Assembly: GCF_963169125.1 (NCBI RefSeq)
Contig: NC_084793.1
Location: forward strand, 228,720,360-228,784,359
Length of the DNA stretch: 64,000 nt
Source of the DNA: Humulus lupulus
Taxonomy: Eukaryota > Streptophyta > Magnoliopsida > Rosales > Cannabaceae
Reading direction: 5' to 3'
The notes beneath the pieces were generated by a model. It had not been told where the DNA came from, searched no databases, and saw nothing but the letters and a program-made list of their open reading frames with translations. Position numbers and translations under genes: made by a program. Below, one piece after another: positions 22,034 to 32,181 of the stretch (positions within the stretch are counted from its first letter, which is position 1; the number at the start of each line of letters is the position of its first letter).

Positions 22034-25000
22034 TTTTTATTGCTTTGCTCATTGTAGATACCTTAGTTTGTTTAAGTTTTGTTAGGTTTATATTTATTTT
22101 TATGTTTTCTTTAGTTTTTGTTTAGAGTGTGAATCAAGTTGACAATGAATGATGTGTTGTATAAATTGAATGGGAATAAAGCTATAAAAATCTGTGTGCT
22201 TGGTTGAATAGTTGTTTCAATTTTTACTTTGTCCACTTAAATAATTGAGAGCTTAATCATGATTTTTGATATATTTTGTGTGATTGAATTTTATTTATGC
22301 TTGCTGAATTTTTAAAATAAAAATAAGAATAAAATGTTGTTATTCTATAACTTGTTTGCTTGCTTTTTGAGACGAAATTCTAGATGATGCATGTTTAAGA
22401 AGATGATTTAGGAAATTCTTTGGAACGTTTGAGCCTTTCAAGCCAACATTGATTTATTAAATCACTAGGTACCCCATTTTGAGCCTAATTTGATTCTTTT
22501 TGTTTGACACTTATTTCGAGCATATTTGAAACTTTGTTTTTTTTTCTTCCCTTTGATGTATACCATGAGCATATGAAAAGTGATTGGGGGATGGTTGGTA
22601 ATGGGGTTTATATTTGGAAATTTGTGTCAATAGTAGAAGAAAAAATGAGAGAGAAATAAAAAAAAAATATTGAAAAGAAAATACACTTCAATTGAACATA
22701 TAAAGAAATGAGTTTGGGGGAGTGTAGTGTCATTAGAAAAAAAATTAAATGTAAAAAAGAAAAAAATATATGTGTATGAGTTCTCTCTCAAAACAAGAAA
22801 GATTGAGAAATTTGAGATTGTTTTGGGTTCGTGAGTTTGTCATAAGATTGGTTTGTTTGGTTTGTATGCTAATGGTATATTTGAGTCTTAATGACTTTTT
22901 CATCTACCTTTACCTAAACCGTTCAATTATAAAACATGAAAGTCCTATTAATTTTTGAGCATGTGTTTTCTACATTAGTGGAGATTAGTAAGTATAGCAA
23001 GCTTATGGGATAATGATATTGATTGATTGTAATGAAAAAATTTGGTGAGCATGAAATGATTCGAATACATTTTATTTATTAATCATGATTTTGAGAGCTT
23101 TTATTTTTGTTTGGACTTAAGTGAATTGGAAGAATGTTTTGATTGAAATTCTGGATCATAAGTTGATTTTCCTGAAGATTATATAAGCATTGTAGAGTTA
23201 TTTTACCACTTTTTATGTGCTAATTGTTGCTTAATTCTTGAGTTTTTAATTGATTTATTAAGTTTTTAAGTAATTTTGAATTAATTTGGTTTATTTTGAT
23301 TTTATATATTTTTGTGTGTTTTTATAGTTATTTTGTTGTAAAATGTTGTAGTTAATTATTTGAATTATTGTTGTTTAGTTTGAGGTAAAAAAATGTTGTA
23401 TTATTGAACTTAAATGTTAAATATAAATTAAATTATAATTAATATTTTCAAATAATTAAATTGATTTATTTTATAGCTGAAAATATTTTATTATGATTTA
23501 TTTTATATTTATTTTGTAGGGAATTTATGGCAATTTTGGTACTTTACAAATGATAGAAAACAAGAAAAGAAAGAAAAAATGGTATTATTGAAATACCATC
23601 AGCATGCCAAGCCCAATGCCACCAATCCTCCATTCAGCCAAGGCCCAAGTCGCCAGGCCTTCTCAGCTTCCCTGCTGCAAGCGAAGCCCAACACGCCAGG
23701 CCCGTTCCCTGCCCAGCCGTGGCTGTTGCCTCCTTCCGCCTTCCTCCAACTGAAGCCATGCCTAGAACCAGCCTCCAGCAGCTCCACTCGTCCCCAACAA
23801 GCTCTCCCAGTCGTTTGTCCCCTTCAGCCAAAAGTCTCCTACCAGGCCCAACACAAGCCTAGCGCCAGTGGCCTGCCCAATCTAGCCACTTTCCTACCTG
23901 CCACAGCCTCCATGCCATTTTCCCCTTGAGCCCAACAAAAGCTCACTTATGTACCCTTGTCCCCTTTGCCAAAAATACCACATTTTTACCCAAACTTTTC
24001 TACACATTTTACCCTATAACATCATCATTACACCATATAATTTACCCCTATTTGCCTTATTATTATTCATTTAATTATTTTAAATTGATTATTTTAATAC
24101 ACTTTTTTTGGCTATAAATAAGGGAGTTTAATGCTTATTTTAGGGGAGGTTACACCACAAGTTATACACTTTCAAGACCTCTCAATTCTCTTCATCTTTT
24201 TCTTCTTTTTGATCATTTTTCCTATGAGATTTTAGAGGAAAAATTTGGGGATTTCTCCTCCAAATTTTCCTATTTATGTTTGTAATTTTTAGTTTGTATT
24301 TGCTATTTTAGTTATCAGTTTCTAATCTTTTTAAGATTATTAAGGTGATGATGAAACAATATGTAACTAGATAGTGTTTATTTTGTATGTTGATTTTCCA
24401 TTTTGTGCAATAAATTTTATGGATTTTCTTCTTCAAATATTTTCTTTCATCTTAAATATCATGTATTTTTTATTGTTAGCACATATTTACACTTTGTTCT
24501 TCATTAGTGCAAAAAACATAATATTTTTTGTGTAAGATGTGTCATTAAATTGTACACATCCAATGCTTAGAACAAAAATATTATGTTTTGCCTTATAAAT
24601 AATGTTCATTGTTATTTCATTAGATTGATTTATACTAAATGCTTTGAAATTATAATTTTTTGAAAAGTGAAGATAAATCCTATATTTTTATAAAAAAACT
24701 TGTGCTTAAATAGAATATCTAATTTGAATAAGTGATGGTTTGATTAATTTCTACTATTACTAAAATTTGGAAATCAATGTATTTATAAATATTATTGAAC
24801 TTATATTTTGTGGATTCTATTATCTTAATAATCTTTCTTTTACCATCTTCTTTAAAATTATCAATTTAAGTATATATATATTGTCTTTAATATCTTTATT
24901 ATTATCTTTTATTTTATTTTATTGTCACAAGTTATCATCAATCTTTGGGGCTATGTTAGAATTTATCAATTTTGGTTTAAAATAGTTTTCTTTTCGATTT

Positions 25001-25257
25001 TAGACAACTTCTTTAGGTTCGACATCCTTGCTTACACGATCACTATTATATATGAACGATTCGTGCGCTTGCGATATAAATATTTAAAACATACCTGTTT
25101 TGGGTCCATCAGCATGTTATTCATAAAATTTTGAGGCTTAAATTGTTGTTGTTGGTTTGATTCATTTGTGTTGGTTGTTTTAGATTTTTAGTTTGGTTTT
25201 TGTTTGTCTTTTGTGTTCTTTACTCGAGGGCGAGTAAATGTTTAGTTTGAGGGAATT
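22034..25257 (+). other. TE4 non-coding internal region
   Basis: Mostly AT-rich. A GC-rich Pro/Ala/Ser-coding island lies at 23579-23929. An LTR-like promoter (GGCTATAAATAAGGG at about 24110, then a CT-rich leader) follows. A segment ending GTTCGACATCC ... GTGCGCTTGCGATATAAA near 25010-25090 resembles the end of plant Gypsy LTRs. A further solo LTR may be buried here, but I found no terminal repeats or duplication to delimit it. Confidence 0.45.
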
Positions 25258-26062
25258 TGATAGGATAGATTTTTAATACTTTTTAGCCTTAGTTTTATTA
25301 TTATTTTATATTTTTAGTTCTTTTTTATGTGTGGTTGTTGTATTTTTCAGGTTGTCATTTGTTAAATGGATATTTGAGAAATATTTCAAAATTTATTTGA
25401 AATATTATCTTTAATCAAGATAAAAATAATAAAAAAAATATTTATTTGAATTGATTGGAGAAGTAAAGAAGAATTCAAACTTTAATTGTTGGAAAAATCT
25501 GAGATATTTTGAATCTGAGACAGTTTCGGTATTTTGACCATATCTTTTGACTCACTTATCGATTTACGTGTTCTTGGTGGCGTTGGAAAGCTTATTCAAA
25601 GACATACGAAAGCTTGTTTCACAAAAAAAGTCAAATTCGGACGTTTACGTAGTGATATTTGACCTACAAGATTACGCAAGCTAGAGTTATAGGACTTGAA
25701 ATTCAAATAAAGATATTTTGGAGCATTATCAACTAACAAATGGAAACATCTAGAAAACTCTTTTCATAACCTTATCACTATCAAAAGAATGCTTTAGACT
25801 ATTTTAGATATTTCTCTCTCTCTTTCTTCTTGACTTCTCTCTATTTTCTCTACTTCTCTTACTTCTTTTTCTATTCTTTTCCATGAACTAATTTTCTTAT
25901 TTAGGGTTTAATGTAGTCACTTGGATTTCTATTTAATTTAATTATGATGTTCTATTGATTTTTCTTCTTTATTCTAATCTATATAATGTGTGTTTAATGC
26001 TAGTATATACTTGATCAATATTTGCTTGATTTATGATTTTGATTCAAAATTCGAAAGATGAG
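25258..26062 (+). repeat. TE4 right LTR, left portion
   Basis: Starts TGATAGGATAG after a purine-rich stretch and matches 19348 onward. It is cut at 26062 by TE5, whose TSD ATGAG lies at 26058-26062 and 63065-63069. Confidence 0.88.
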
Positions 26063-26173
26063 TGTTTACCCAAAAATGGCTGCTGATGACGTGGCAAGAA
26101 TTTCTCACACGTGGTTGACACGTGACAACGTCATTATGAAGAGGTGTTGTTCGTCTATCGACCAGCTCCTTGC
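26063..26173 (+). repeat. TE5 5' LTR, piece 1
   Basis: Starts TGTTTACCCAAAAATGG, as does the 3' LTR at 62452. Interrupted by TE6, with CTTGC duplicated. Confidence 0.9.
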
Positions 26174-27198
26174 TGTTAGAGAATATATATTATTGCTTCA
26201 ATGGAATTATGGAAAAACCAAATACAACTCTATGCAAAAATACAATGGACAAGATAATATTGATTAAATAAGTATTACAACTCAATTGCTCAAAATACAA
26301 GTAAATAGAAAGATGTAGAAGAAGAAGATTACAAACTCAATACTATAACAATACAAGTAAATAAGAAGAACACAAGAATGAAAAACACAAACAAACTCTC
26401 ACACAACCAAAGTGTAGAGTAGTGGGGATCACCAACTTGAACAAGGTTCAAGACCTTTGTCCAAAAGCTTATTTCCCCCTATTCTCTAAGCACTAAGGGA
26501 TCTCTCTAGGAAATAGCTCTCTGGAATTATCAAGCCTTTCGGTGTATTTTTCAGCCAAGTGCTTGTGGATGAAAAAATGGTGTGTCTTACAAGTGAGCAT
26601 TAGGCTCCTATTTATAGAGTTTAGAGACACCATTTGAATTTCAAATTCCACCAACCCCCATGGCTGTTACCAATGATTAATTGGGTGTTTTATGGAATTA
26701 AAATAGAGATTTGGGAGTTACTTGGCTGTTGGAAACGTTCAAAATTGGATAAAAACTGAATTAGTATGAATCTGTCAGCCACTAGCGCCGCGGCGCTAGT
26801 TTCAAGCGCCGCGGCCCTTGGTCAGTTTCAGCAACCAATTTTTTTGAGTTTTCCAAAACGTTCCAATTTATTCCCACTTGATTTTGTAACTTCCATACAC
26901 AATATGGGAGTTAAAATCACATCTCTATCAGCCATTTCTCATATGGATTTAAGAAATTCATCTCAATATTGTGTAACAACAAATCTACACAATAATGGGT
27001 GATATTTAGGAGTTACAAATTTGTGATGAATTTGTAACACCAAATATGTTACATGTTTGGATATTTCACATATATCCAAATAATGTAACTCTCTATTATA
27101 TGTTACAATATGTGACACTCTATGTCACATTTATTTAATCTAAAATATTATATTATAAAATAATATAATATTACATTATATTATAAAATAATATAACA
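26174..27198 (-). mobile_element. TE6: solo LTR, Copia-like, minus orientation (1,025 bp)
   Basis: Bounded by TGTTAGAGAATA at 26174 and ATATAACA at 27198, with 5-bp duplications CTTGC at 26169-26173 and 27199-27203. It interrupts TE5's 5' LTR, as shown by the uninterrupted 3' LTR at about 62560. The minus strand carries a strong TATA box (CTCTATAAATAGG, 26609-26616 core). No internal region or second LTR is present, so it is a recombination product. The Copia call rests on general LTR style only. Confidence 0.88.
26781..26800. repeat. 20-bp perfect GC-rich palindrome in the TE6 promoter region
   Basis: ACTAGCGCCGCGGCGCTAGT is its own reverse complement. A partial second copy, GCGCCGCGGC, follows at 26806. 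It lies about 165 bp upstream of the minus-strand TATA box and stands out against AT-rich surroundings. Confidence 0.85.
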
Positions 27199-27203
27199 CT
27201 TGC

Positions 27204-27600
27204 TGCTTCATCAAACCTCACGATTAGATGCGACCAGACTGGTCGCATGCTTCGGTTTATTTCCTTAAAAAATATGTAATCTTGTAATAATTACAATTAT
27301 TATTTCCTCTTCATTGCCTTGATATGCTAAGATTAGGGATAATTAAGGCCCATTGGCCCATGTAACCCCCTTGAACCTATAAATATGAATGAGGGGGCTC
27401 AAGGAAGGGACTTTTGGAACCTTTTTTCTGAATACTAAGAGAAAGGGCGTATAGTGTGATTATCCTCCAAACAGTTGTAATTCCCCCAAGGCTTGTGAAA
27501 CTCAAGAACCCTAGTTCTTTGATCACGACATTGGGATTCAATATCAATAATAACACTAAGTGGACGTAGGTCGTTACCATTCATTGGGGCCGAACCACTA
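27204..27600 (+). repeat. TE5 5' LTR, piece 2
   Basis: Resumes at TGCTTCATCAAACC after TE6 and ends at CACTA, where TE7 entered. The TATA box CCTATAAATATG lies near 27378. It matches about 62560-62956 of the 3' LTR. Confidence 0.9.
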
Positions 27601-29175
27601 TGTTATCCCAAAAATTTGAAAGGAATGACGTGACAGTGAAGTTGACACGTGGCATGAGTCAGTAGGGTGATCTGGCTTAGTAATGGCCCAATACATCAGT
27701 TAAGGAATGAGACAGATAGTCAAGCCAAATACGCCCGATCGAAGAGAGTATTTAGACTGGGGGTTGCTTGGCTTAGACCTCAGTTTAAAGACCCATATAA
27801 TTAAATTGGTGCCAAGTCCAAGAAAGTGAAGGGGAGGTATGAATTTTGGTTCAAGATATAAAAACAGTAGGTCCGATCGGACCTAAGCTTAGGGGACCTC
27901 TTGTTAAGCTTGGCTCGAATGAGTTCAAAAAGAATAAGGCTCAAGTTTTACTCAAAAGGGGAAAGCCACATAGTGGCCGATCGAGCATACACATAGGAGG
28001 CACCTTCGACCATTCAGGTCCAAGGAGAAGTAGATGGTGGCTCGGACCACCTTGGTCCGAGGAGAGAAGCCTAATGCCCGATCGAGCATTTGGTTGAGCG
28101 AAGAGGTTCAAACCTAGTTGGCCTAAGGAGAAGGATGTGTGCCCGATCGAACGTGGTCTTGCGGGTACCTTGGACCATTTTGATCCAAGGAGAGGTGGTG
28201 GCTCAAACCACCTAGGTCCGAAGAGAGAGGACCAAGGTCCGATCGGACCTTGGTTAGCCAAAGGAAGCTTGGACCATTTAGGTCCAAGTAAAGGGGCATT
28301 ATGCCCGATCGCACAAGATCTCCCCCGATCGCACATGACCTCCCCCGATCGTGTAAGACGCCTACAGGAGCGCTTGGACCATGTTGGTACGAGGATATGC
28401 TAGGAAGAAGATGGCTCGGACCATCTTGGTCCGAGGAGCAAAGTGTAAGGTCATATTGGACCTTGATTGAAGGAGTCAAATAAGGTGGTTTGAACCACCT
28501 TAAGCCAAAGAAGACAACCATTGTGTCCGATCGGACACAATGGAGGAGTATACCTCGAGTGTAGTTGACCTTTGGTCCAAGGAGAGCCATGCGTATGCTA
28601 CCTTTGACCTACGTGAAGCTTGAAGAATAGTCAACATGCATGAGAAGCTACGTCAAACTGCCCGAAAACTACTTCAGTGAGAATTGGTCTAAGCATCCGG
28701 GAATCACTCAATCCTCACTCGAAATTAGGGATCAGTTATATTTTGAATGTTTATTTTGTAATATAAATATTAGGTAAATAATAGAATATCCCGATCAAAA
28801 GGGGATATCAGTTGAGAACCCAGGTCTATAAATAGGGACTTGGGAGGATCGTAAAAGGACTTTTGGCAAAATCAAGAGTGAATCTGTATTCTAGAGAGAG
28901 AAAGTGTGTTGTTCTTGAGAAAAACCCATTTTTGCGTCCTGGAATATCTCACACTGAAGAAACTCAGTTGACACGGTTCATCTGATCTTGAGTGCGAATA
29001 CAGTAATAAAATCTCTAAGTGGATTAGGCTATTACCGATCATCGGGGCTGAACCACTATAAAAACCTCGTGCTATTTACTTTCGTTCATAAAAAACTGTC
29101 TGTTGTCGTTTATAATTCTCTTGAAGGTTGTCGTAGTTGACGTTCTCACGTCGTTGGCTAAATTCACAGTCAACA
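27601..29175 (+). repeat. TE7 5' LTR (1,575 bp)
   Basis: TGTTATCCC to GTCAACA. Ten CCGATCG heptamers lie between 27735 and 28533, several within the palindrome GTCCGATCGGAC. A TATA box (GTCTATAAATAGGG) lies near 28825, about 290 bp after the last motif. Confidence 0.95.
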
Positions 29176-29178
29176 TTT

Positions 29179-29196
29179 TGGTGCTTTCATTGAGAG
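29179..29196 (+). promoter_or_regulatory. TE7 primer-binding site
   Basis: TGGTGCTTTCATTGAGAG starts four bases after the LTR and begins TGG, as required to pair with a tRNA CCA end. The same string is used by TE3 and, with small changes, by TE9, TE1 and TE5. I could not assign the tRNA by eye. Confidence 0.7.
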
Positions 29197-29229
29197 CCTG
29201 AAGAGAAGACAGACAGTCCCTGAAGCAAT

Positions 29230-32181
29230 ATGGCGCCAAAGAACACCACCGCGGCCTCCAAGAGGGCAAGCACCTCCAGGGAGCATGCAAGATCGGAAGG
29301 CCCCAGCGTTCAAGATCGTGAGAATGAGCCCAGGGTCGTGCTTGAGGATGTAGCTCCAGAAGTTGAGGAGCTCCAGGAGACCATGAGCGCATTCCAGGAT
29401 GAGTTGGCCCAATTCAATGCGAGGCAGGAGGCCTTTGCTGAGGAAATGGCCAAGCAGAGACAAGAGATGGACGCTAGGAGCGAGGAGATCCGTCGACAGC
29501 AAGAGGAGGCCGACAGGCGACATCGCGAAGCTGCACTTGCTCTGGAGGCAGCTACGCAATTAACCCGAGCCAACGCTCAAGCTGTGCCTGGGGTGACACC
29601 CACCCCAAAGGCAAGGACCACGGAGGCTGGTCATAAGAAAACTGATAGGCCAGGTAGGAATGGTGGTAACCCATCTGGTCATGAGGAAGAGGGAGTACGA
29701 TCGCGCACTGCCTCTACCCAAAGGGGGAATTCTAAGACCCCCTCAAGGAGCCACAGATCAGAAACTTCCAGGTCAGGGAGTCATAAGTCTGGCAGTAAGA
29801 AAACACCTTCTGAGCAGGGGCACAACAAGCCTCCTCGTGGCAAGGAGACTTCCCACTTCAAGGATGGACATGGGCGTGATGAAGGCGACAGTTACCACAC
29901 CAACCAGTCGAAGGAGAAGAATAATAACCGACGAGGAGGAGATGATCAACCAGCTCAAACGGGGAAGCCACCACGGCATCCCAACCAGCGTAATGGCAAG
30001 GAGCACGCTCCACCTAGTAGACCTTCCGAGAAGACTCGGAGTACAGTGTTCGACCGGTTGGGAAAGAACACTGCTCAGAAGGACCTAAGGGACATCATTG
30101 ATGACAGAAGGAGGACCGCTCCGGTCGAAGGGCAGGAGCCAATCCGTCCTACTAGTCGAGTAGAAATACTTGACGTGGATACGCTGGATAGGAATGCCCG
30201 ACCAAGCGGTCCCGAAAGTGCATCCCCAGCAGTGGCCCCAGCCATCCAAGCCCAGCTTGATGCTTTAACGACGGCAATCCAAAGTTTGTCAAAACAGCCA
30301 GTTATTGATCCGGTAGACCATAGAAGTGGTAGCCCTTTTTGTGCTAGAATAAGAGCAGCCCAACCACCAAGGAAATACAAAGCACCGGTGTTGCCAGTTT
30401 ATACAGAAAAGGCAGACCCGGTAAGACACGTTGGAAAGTTCGAAGATCAGATGGAGCTGCTTGGGGTGAGTGATGATTACCGCTGTAGAGTCTTCCCCAC
30501 CACCTTGTCAGACACTGCCCAGGAGTGGTACTGGAAGTTCAAACCCGACTCCATCAACTCTTGGGAGAGCTTTAGGAAGGAGTTCTGCAGGCAGTTCAGC
30601 ACTGCCCGAACCCCACCTGTTTATGCTAACCACTTGGTGGATATTAGGCAAGGCAAGGATGAGTCTCTCAAGAACTACATACAGAGGTTTATGAGAGAAG
30701 CCAATCGGGCTACCGCGGTTGGAGATGAAGGGAAGATGGTTGCAATCTCCTCGGGTATTATTTATAGAAGTCCTTTGTGGGACAGCATCCACCGCCATCC
30801 GATTTCAACTTTACAACAGTTTTTGGACCGTGCAGATAAGTACATGAAGTTGGATGATGCCATTGAGAAAGGAGAAAATGGGTTGAACAACCCAAGTGGA
30901 TCAGAGGATACTCCAAAAGATAGCGGAAATGATCAAGGCGGTAATAAGAAACGTGGGAATAACGGGTCTGACCGCCGCAGTGAGAAAAAAGCTAAGTCTG
31001 GGTCGAATGACAAACCTACGAAGTATGAACCTCGATTCACCAACTACACTACTCTTTCGGCAACCCGAGCAGAGATCTATCTAGCCAGCCATCAGGAGGT
31101 CCCTTACCGAAGACCCCCTCCAATCAAGAAGGAAATGAGTAAGAGGGATAAGAACAAGTTCTGTCGTTTCCATGGAGACTATGGTCACGACACGAACGAG
31201 TGTAATCACCTTAAGGATGAGATAGAGTTTCTCCTCCGTTCGGGAAAACTAAAAAAGTATAAGGCAGAGAAGACCCAGGGAGAGGGGAGCAACAATAATC
31301 CTGGTTTCAAGAGGCAACGGTCTCCACCTTTGCAACCTGAACCTGTGGACTTCACATTAGATACAATATGTGGAGGACCACATCTTGCTGGTGATAGCAA
31401 CAAGGCGAGGGAGAGATATGCTCGCACCCTTCGTCATGAGTTAGAGGCAGCGTCCACATCCGAGGTTATGACGGTGGAGGAGAGACCATCAAAGAACCCA
31501 AGGTATGAAAGTGAGTCCCTCACTTTCACTGAGGAAGATGCTAAACACGTGAGGTATCCTCACAATGACCCTCTTGTAGTGACAGTACAAATAGCTAACA
31601 TGAAGGTGAAAAGATGTCTGGTTGATACGGGAAGCTCCGTAAACATTATTTATAAGTCCTCTTTTGAAAAAATGAAGCTATCCATCAATGACTTGAAGCC
31701 ATGCTCTCACGTCATTTATGGGTTTACTGGAGAGGGACTATCACCAACTGGGACAATAAAGTTACCAGTCACCACGGGGGAAGCCCCCAAGCATGAAACC
31801 GTGATGACTGAGTTTTTGGTTGTTGACTGCCCGTCTGCCTACAATGTGGTTATTGGTCGACCACTACTCACCAACTTGCATGCAGTAGTTTCAATTTGGC
31901 ACCTCTCTATGAAGTTCCCGACCAGCGCTGGCGTAGGCTGCATCCAAGGAGACCAAAGGGAAGCTAGAGAGTGTTATAATGCCTCCATAACTAAGGCAAA
32001 GAAAGGTGCCAAGGAGAACAACATGATTGTGTGTGTTGAAGGAGGGGAAGTGGATGAGATAGACGTAGACCAGAGTCTTGTCGTAGTAAACGATGAAGAA
32101 ATGTTGGAGGAGTGTGGTCAGGAGAGCACTCCTAGTTTGAAAGAGCAGAATACCCCATCAAGTGATGAAGTCACCAAATAG
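29230..32181 (+). CDS. TE7 Gag-protease polyprotein (983 aa)
   Basis: It starts MAPKNTTAASKRAST, 54 bp after the LTR end. Residues 1-115 are acidic/Gln-rich and coiled-coil-like. Residues about 115-340 are a basic Ser/Arg/Gly-rich linker. Residues about 365-545 are the capsid domain (FCARIRAAQPPRKYK ... EWYWKFKPDSINSWESF ... LDRADKYMKL). Residues 643-676 hold the finger FCRFHGDYGHDTNECNHLK. Residues about 770-930 are the aspartic protease, with catalytic DTGSS at 799-803, YGFTGEG and PSAYNVVIGRPLL. The product would assemble the particle and mature it. The ORF ends at TAG 32179-32181, after which the same frame runs on into RT. In TE5 the equivalent codon is TAC (Tyr). Confidence 0.95.
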   Translation: MAPKNTTAASKRASTSREHARSEGPSVQDRENEPRVVLEDVAPEVEELQETMSAFQDELAQFNARQEAFAEEMAKQRQEMDARSEEIRRQQEEADRRHREAALALEAATQLTRANAQAVPGVTPTPKARTTEAGHKKTDRPGRNGGNPSGHEEEGVRSRTASTQRGNSKTPSRSHRSETSRSGSHKSGSKKTPSEQGHNKPPRGKETSHFKDGHGRDEGDSYHTNQSKEKNNNRRGGDDQPAQTGKPPRHPNQRNGKEHAPPSRPSEKTRSTVFDRLGKNTAQKDLRDIIDDRRRTAPVEGQEPIRPTSRVEILDVDTLDRNARPSGPESASPAVAPAIQAQLDALTTAIQSLSKQPVIDPVDHRSGSPFCARIRAAQPPRKYKAPVLPVYTEKADPVRHVGKFEDQMELLGVSDDYRCRVFPTTLSDTAQEWYWKFKPDSINSWESFRKEFCRQFSTARTPPVYANHLVDIRQGKDESLKNYIQRFMREANRATAVGDEGKMVAISSGIIYRSPLWDSIHRHPISTLQQFLDRADKYMKLDDAIEKGENGLNNPSGSEDTPKDSGNDQGGNKKRGNNGSDRRSEKKAKSGSNDKPTKYEPRFTNYTTLSATRAEIYLASHQEVPYRRPPPIKKEMSKRDKNKFCRFHGDYGHDTNECNHLKDEIEFLLRSGKLKKYKAEKTQGEGSNNNPGFKRQRSPPLQPEPVDFTLDTICGGPHLAGDSNKARERYARTLRHELEAASTSEVMTVEERPSKNPRYESESLTFTEEDAKHVRYPHNDPLVVTVQIANMKVKRCLVDTGSSVNIIYKSSFEKMKLSINDLKPCSHVIYGFTGEGLSPTGTIKLPVTTGEAPKHETVMTEFLVVDCPSAYNVVIGRPLLTNLHAVVSIWHLSMKFPTSAGVGCIQGDQREARECYNASITKAKKGAKENNMIVCVEGGEVDEIDVDQSLVVVNDEEMLEECGQESTPSLKEQNTPSSDEVTK

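Noticed and set aside
23579..23929. 116-aa Pro/Ala/Ser-rich ORF
   Set aside because: Low-complexity GC-rich island in the non-coding internal region of TE4, followed by LTR-like promoter sequence; no domain or conservation evidence.
23596..25116. 11-bp direct repeat CCATCAGCATG flanking a 1.5-kb segment, as a possible insertion
   Set aside because: No terminal inverted repeats, no TG...CA ends and no matching duplication size for a known element type; could be chance.
27941..28590. ORFs of 131 and 155 aa on the minus strand, repeated at 40940-41589
   Set aside because: They lie inside the TE7 LTR and reflect the repeated CCGATCG/GGTCC sequence; identical duplication is just the LTR pair.
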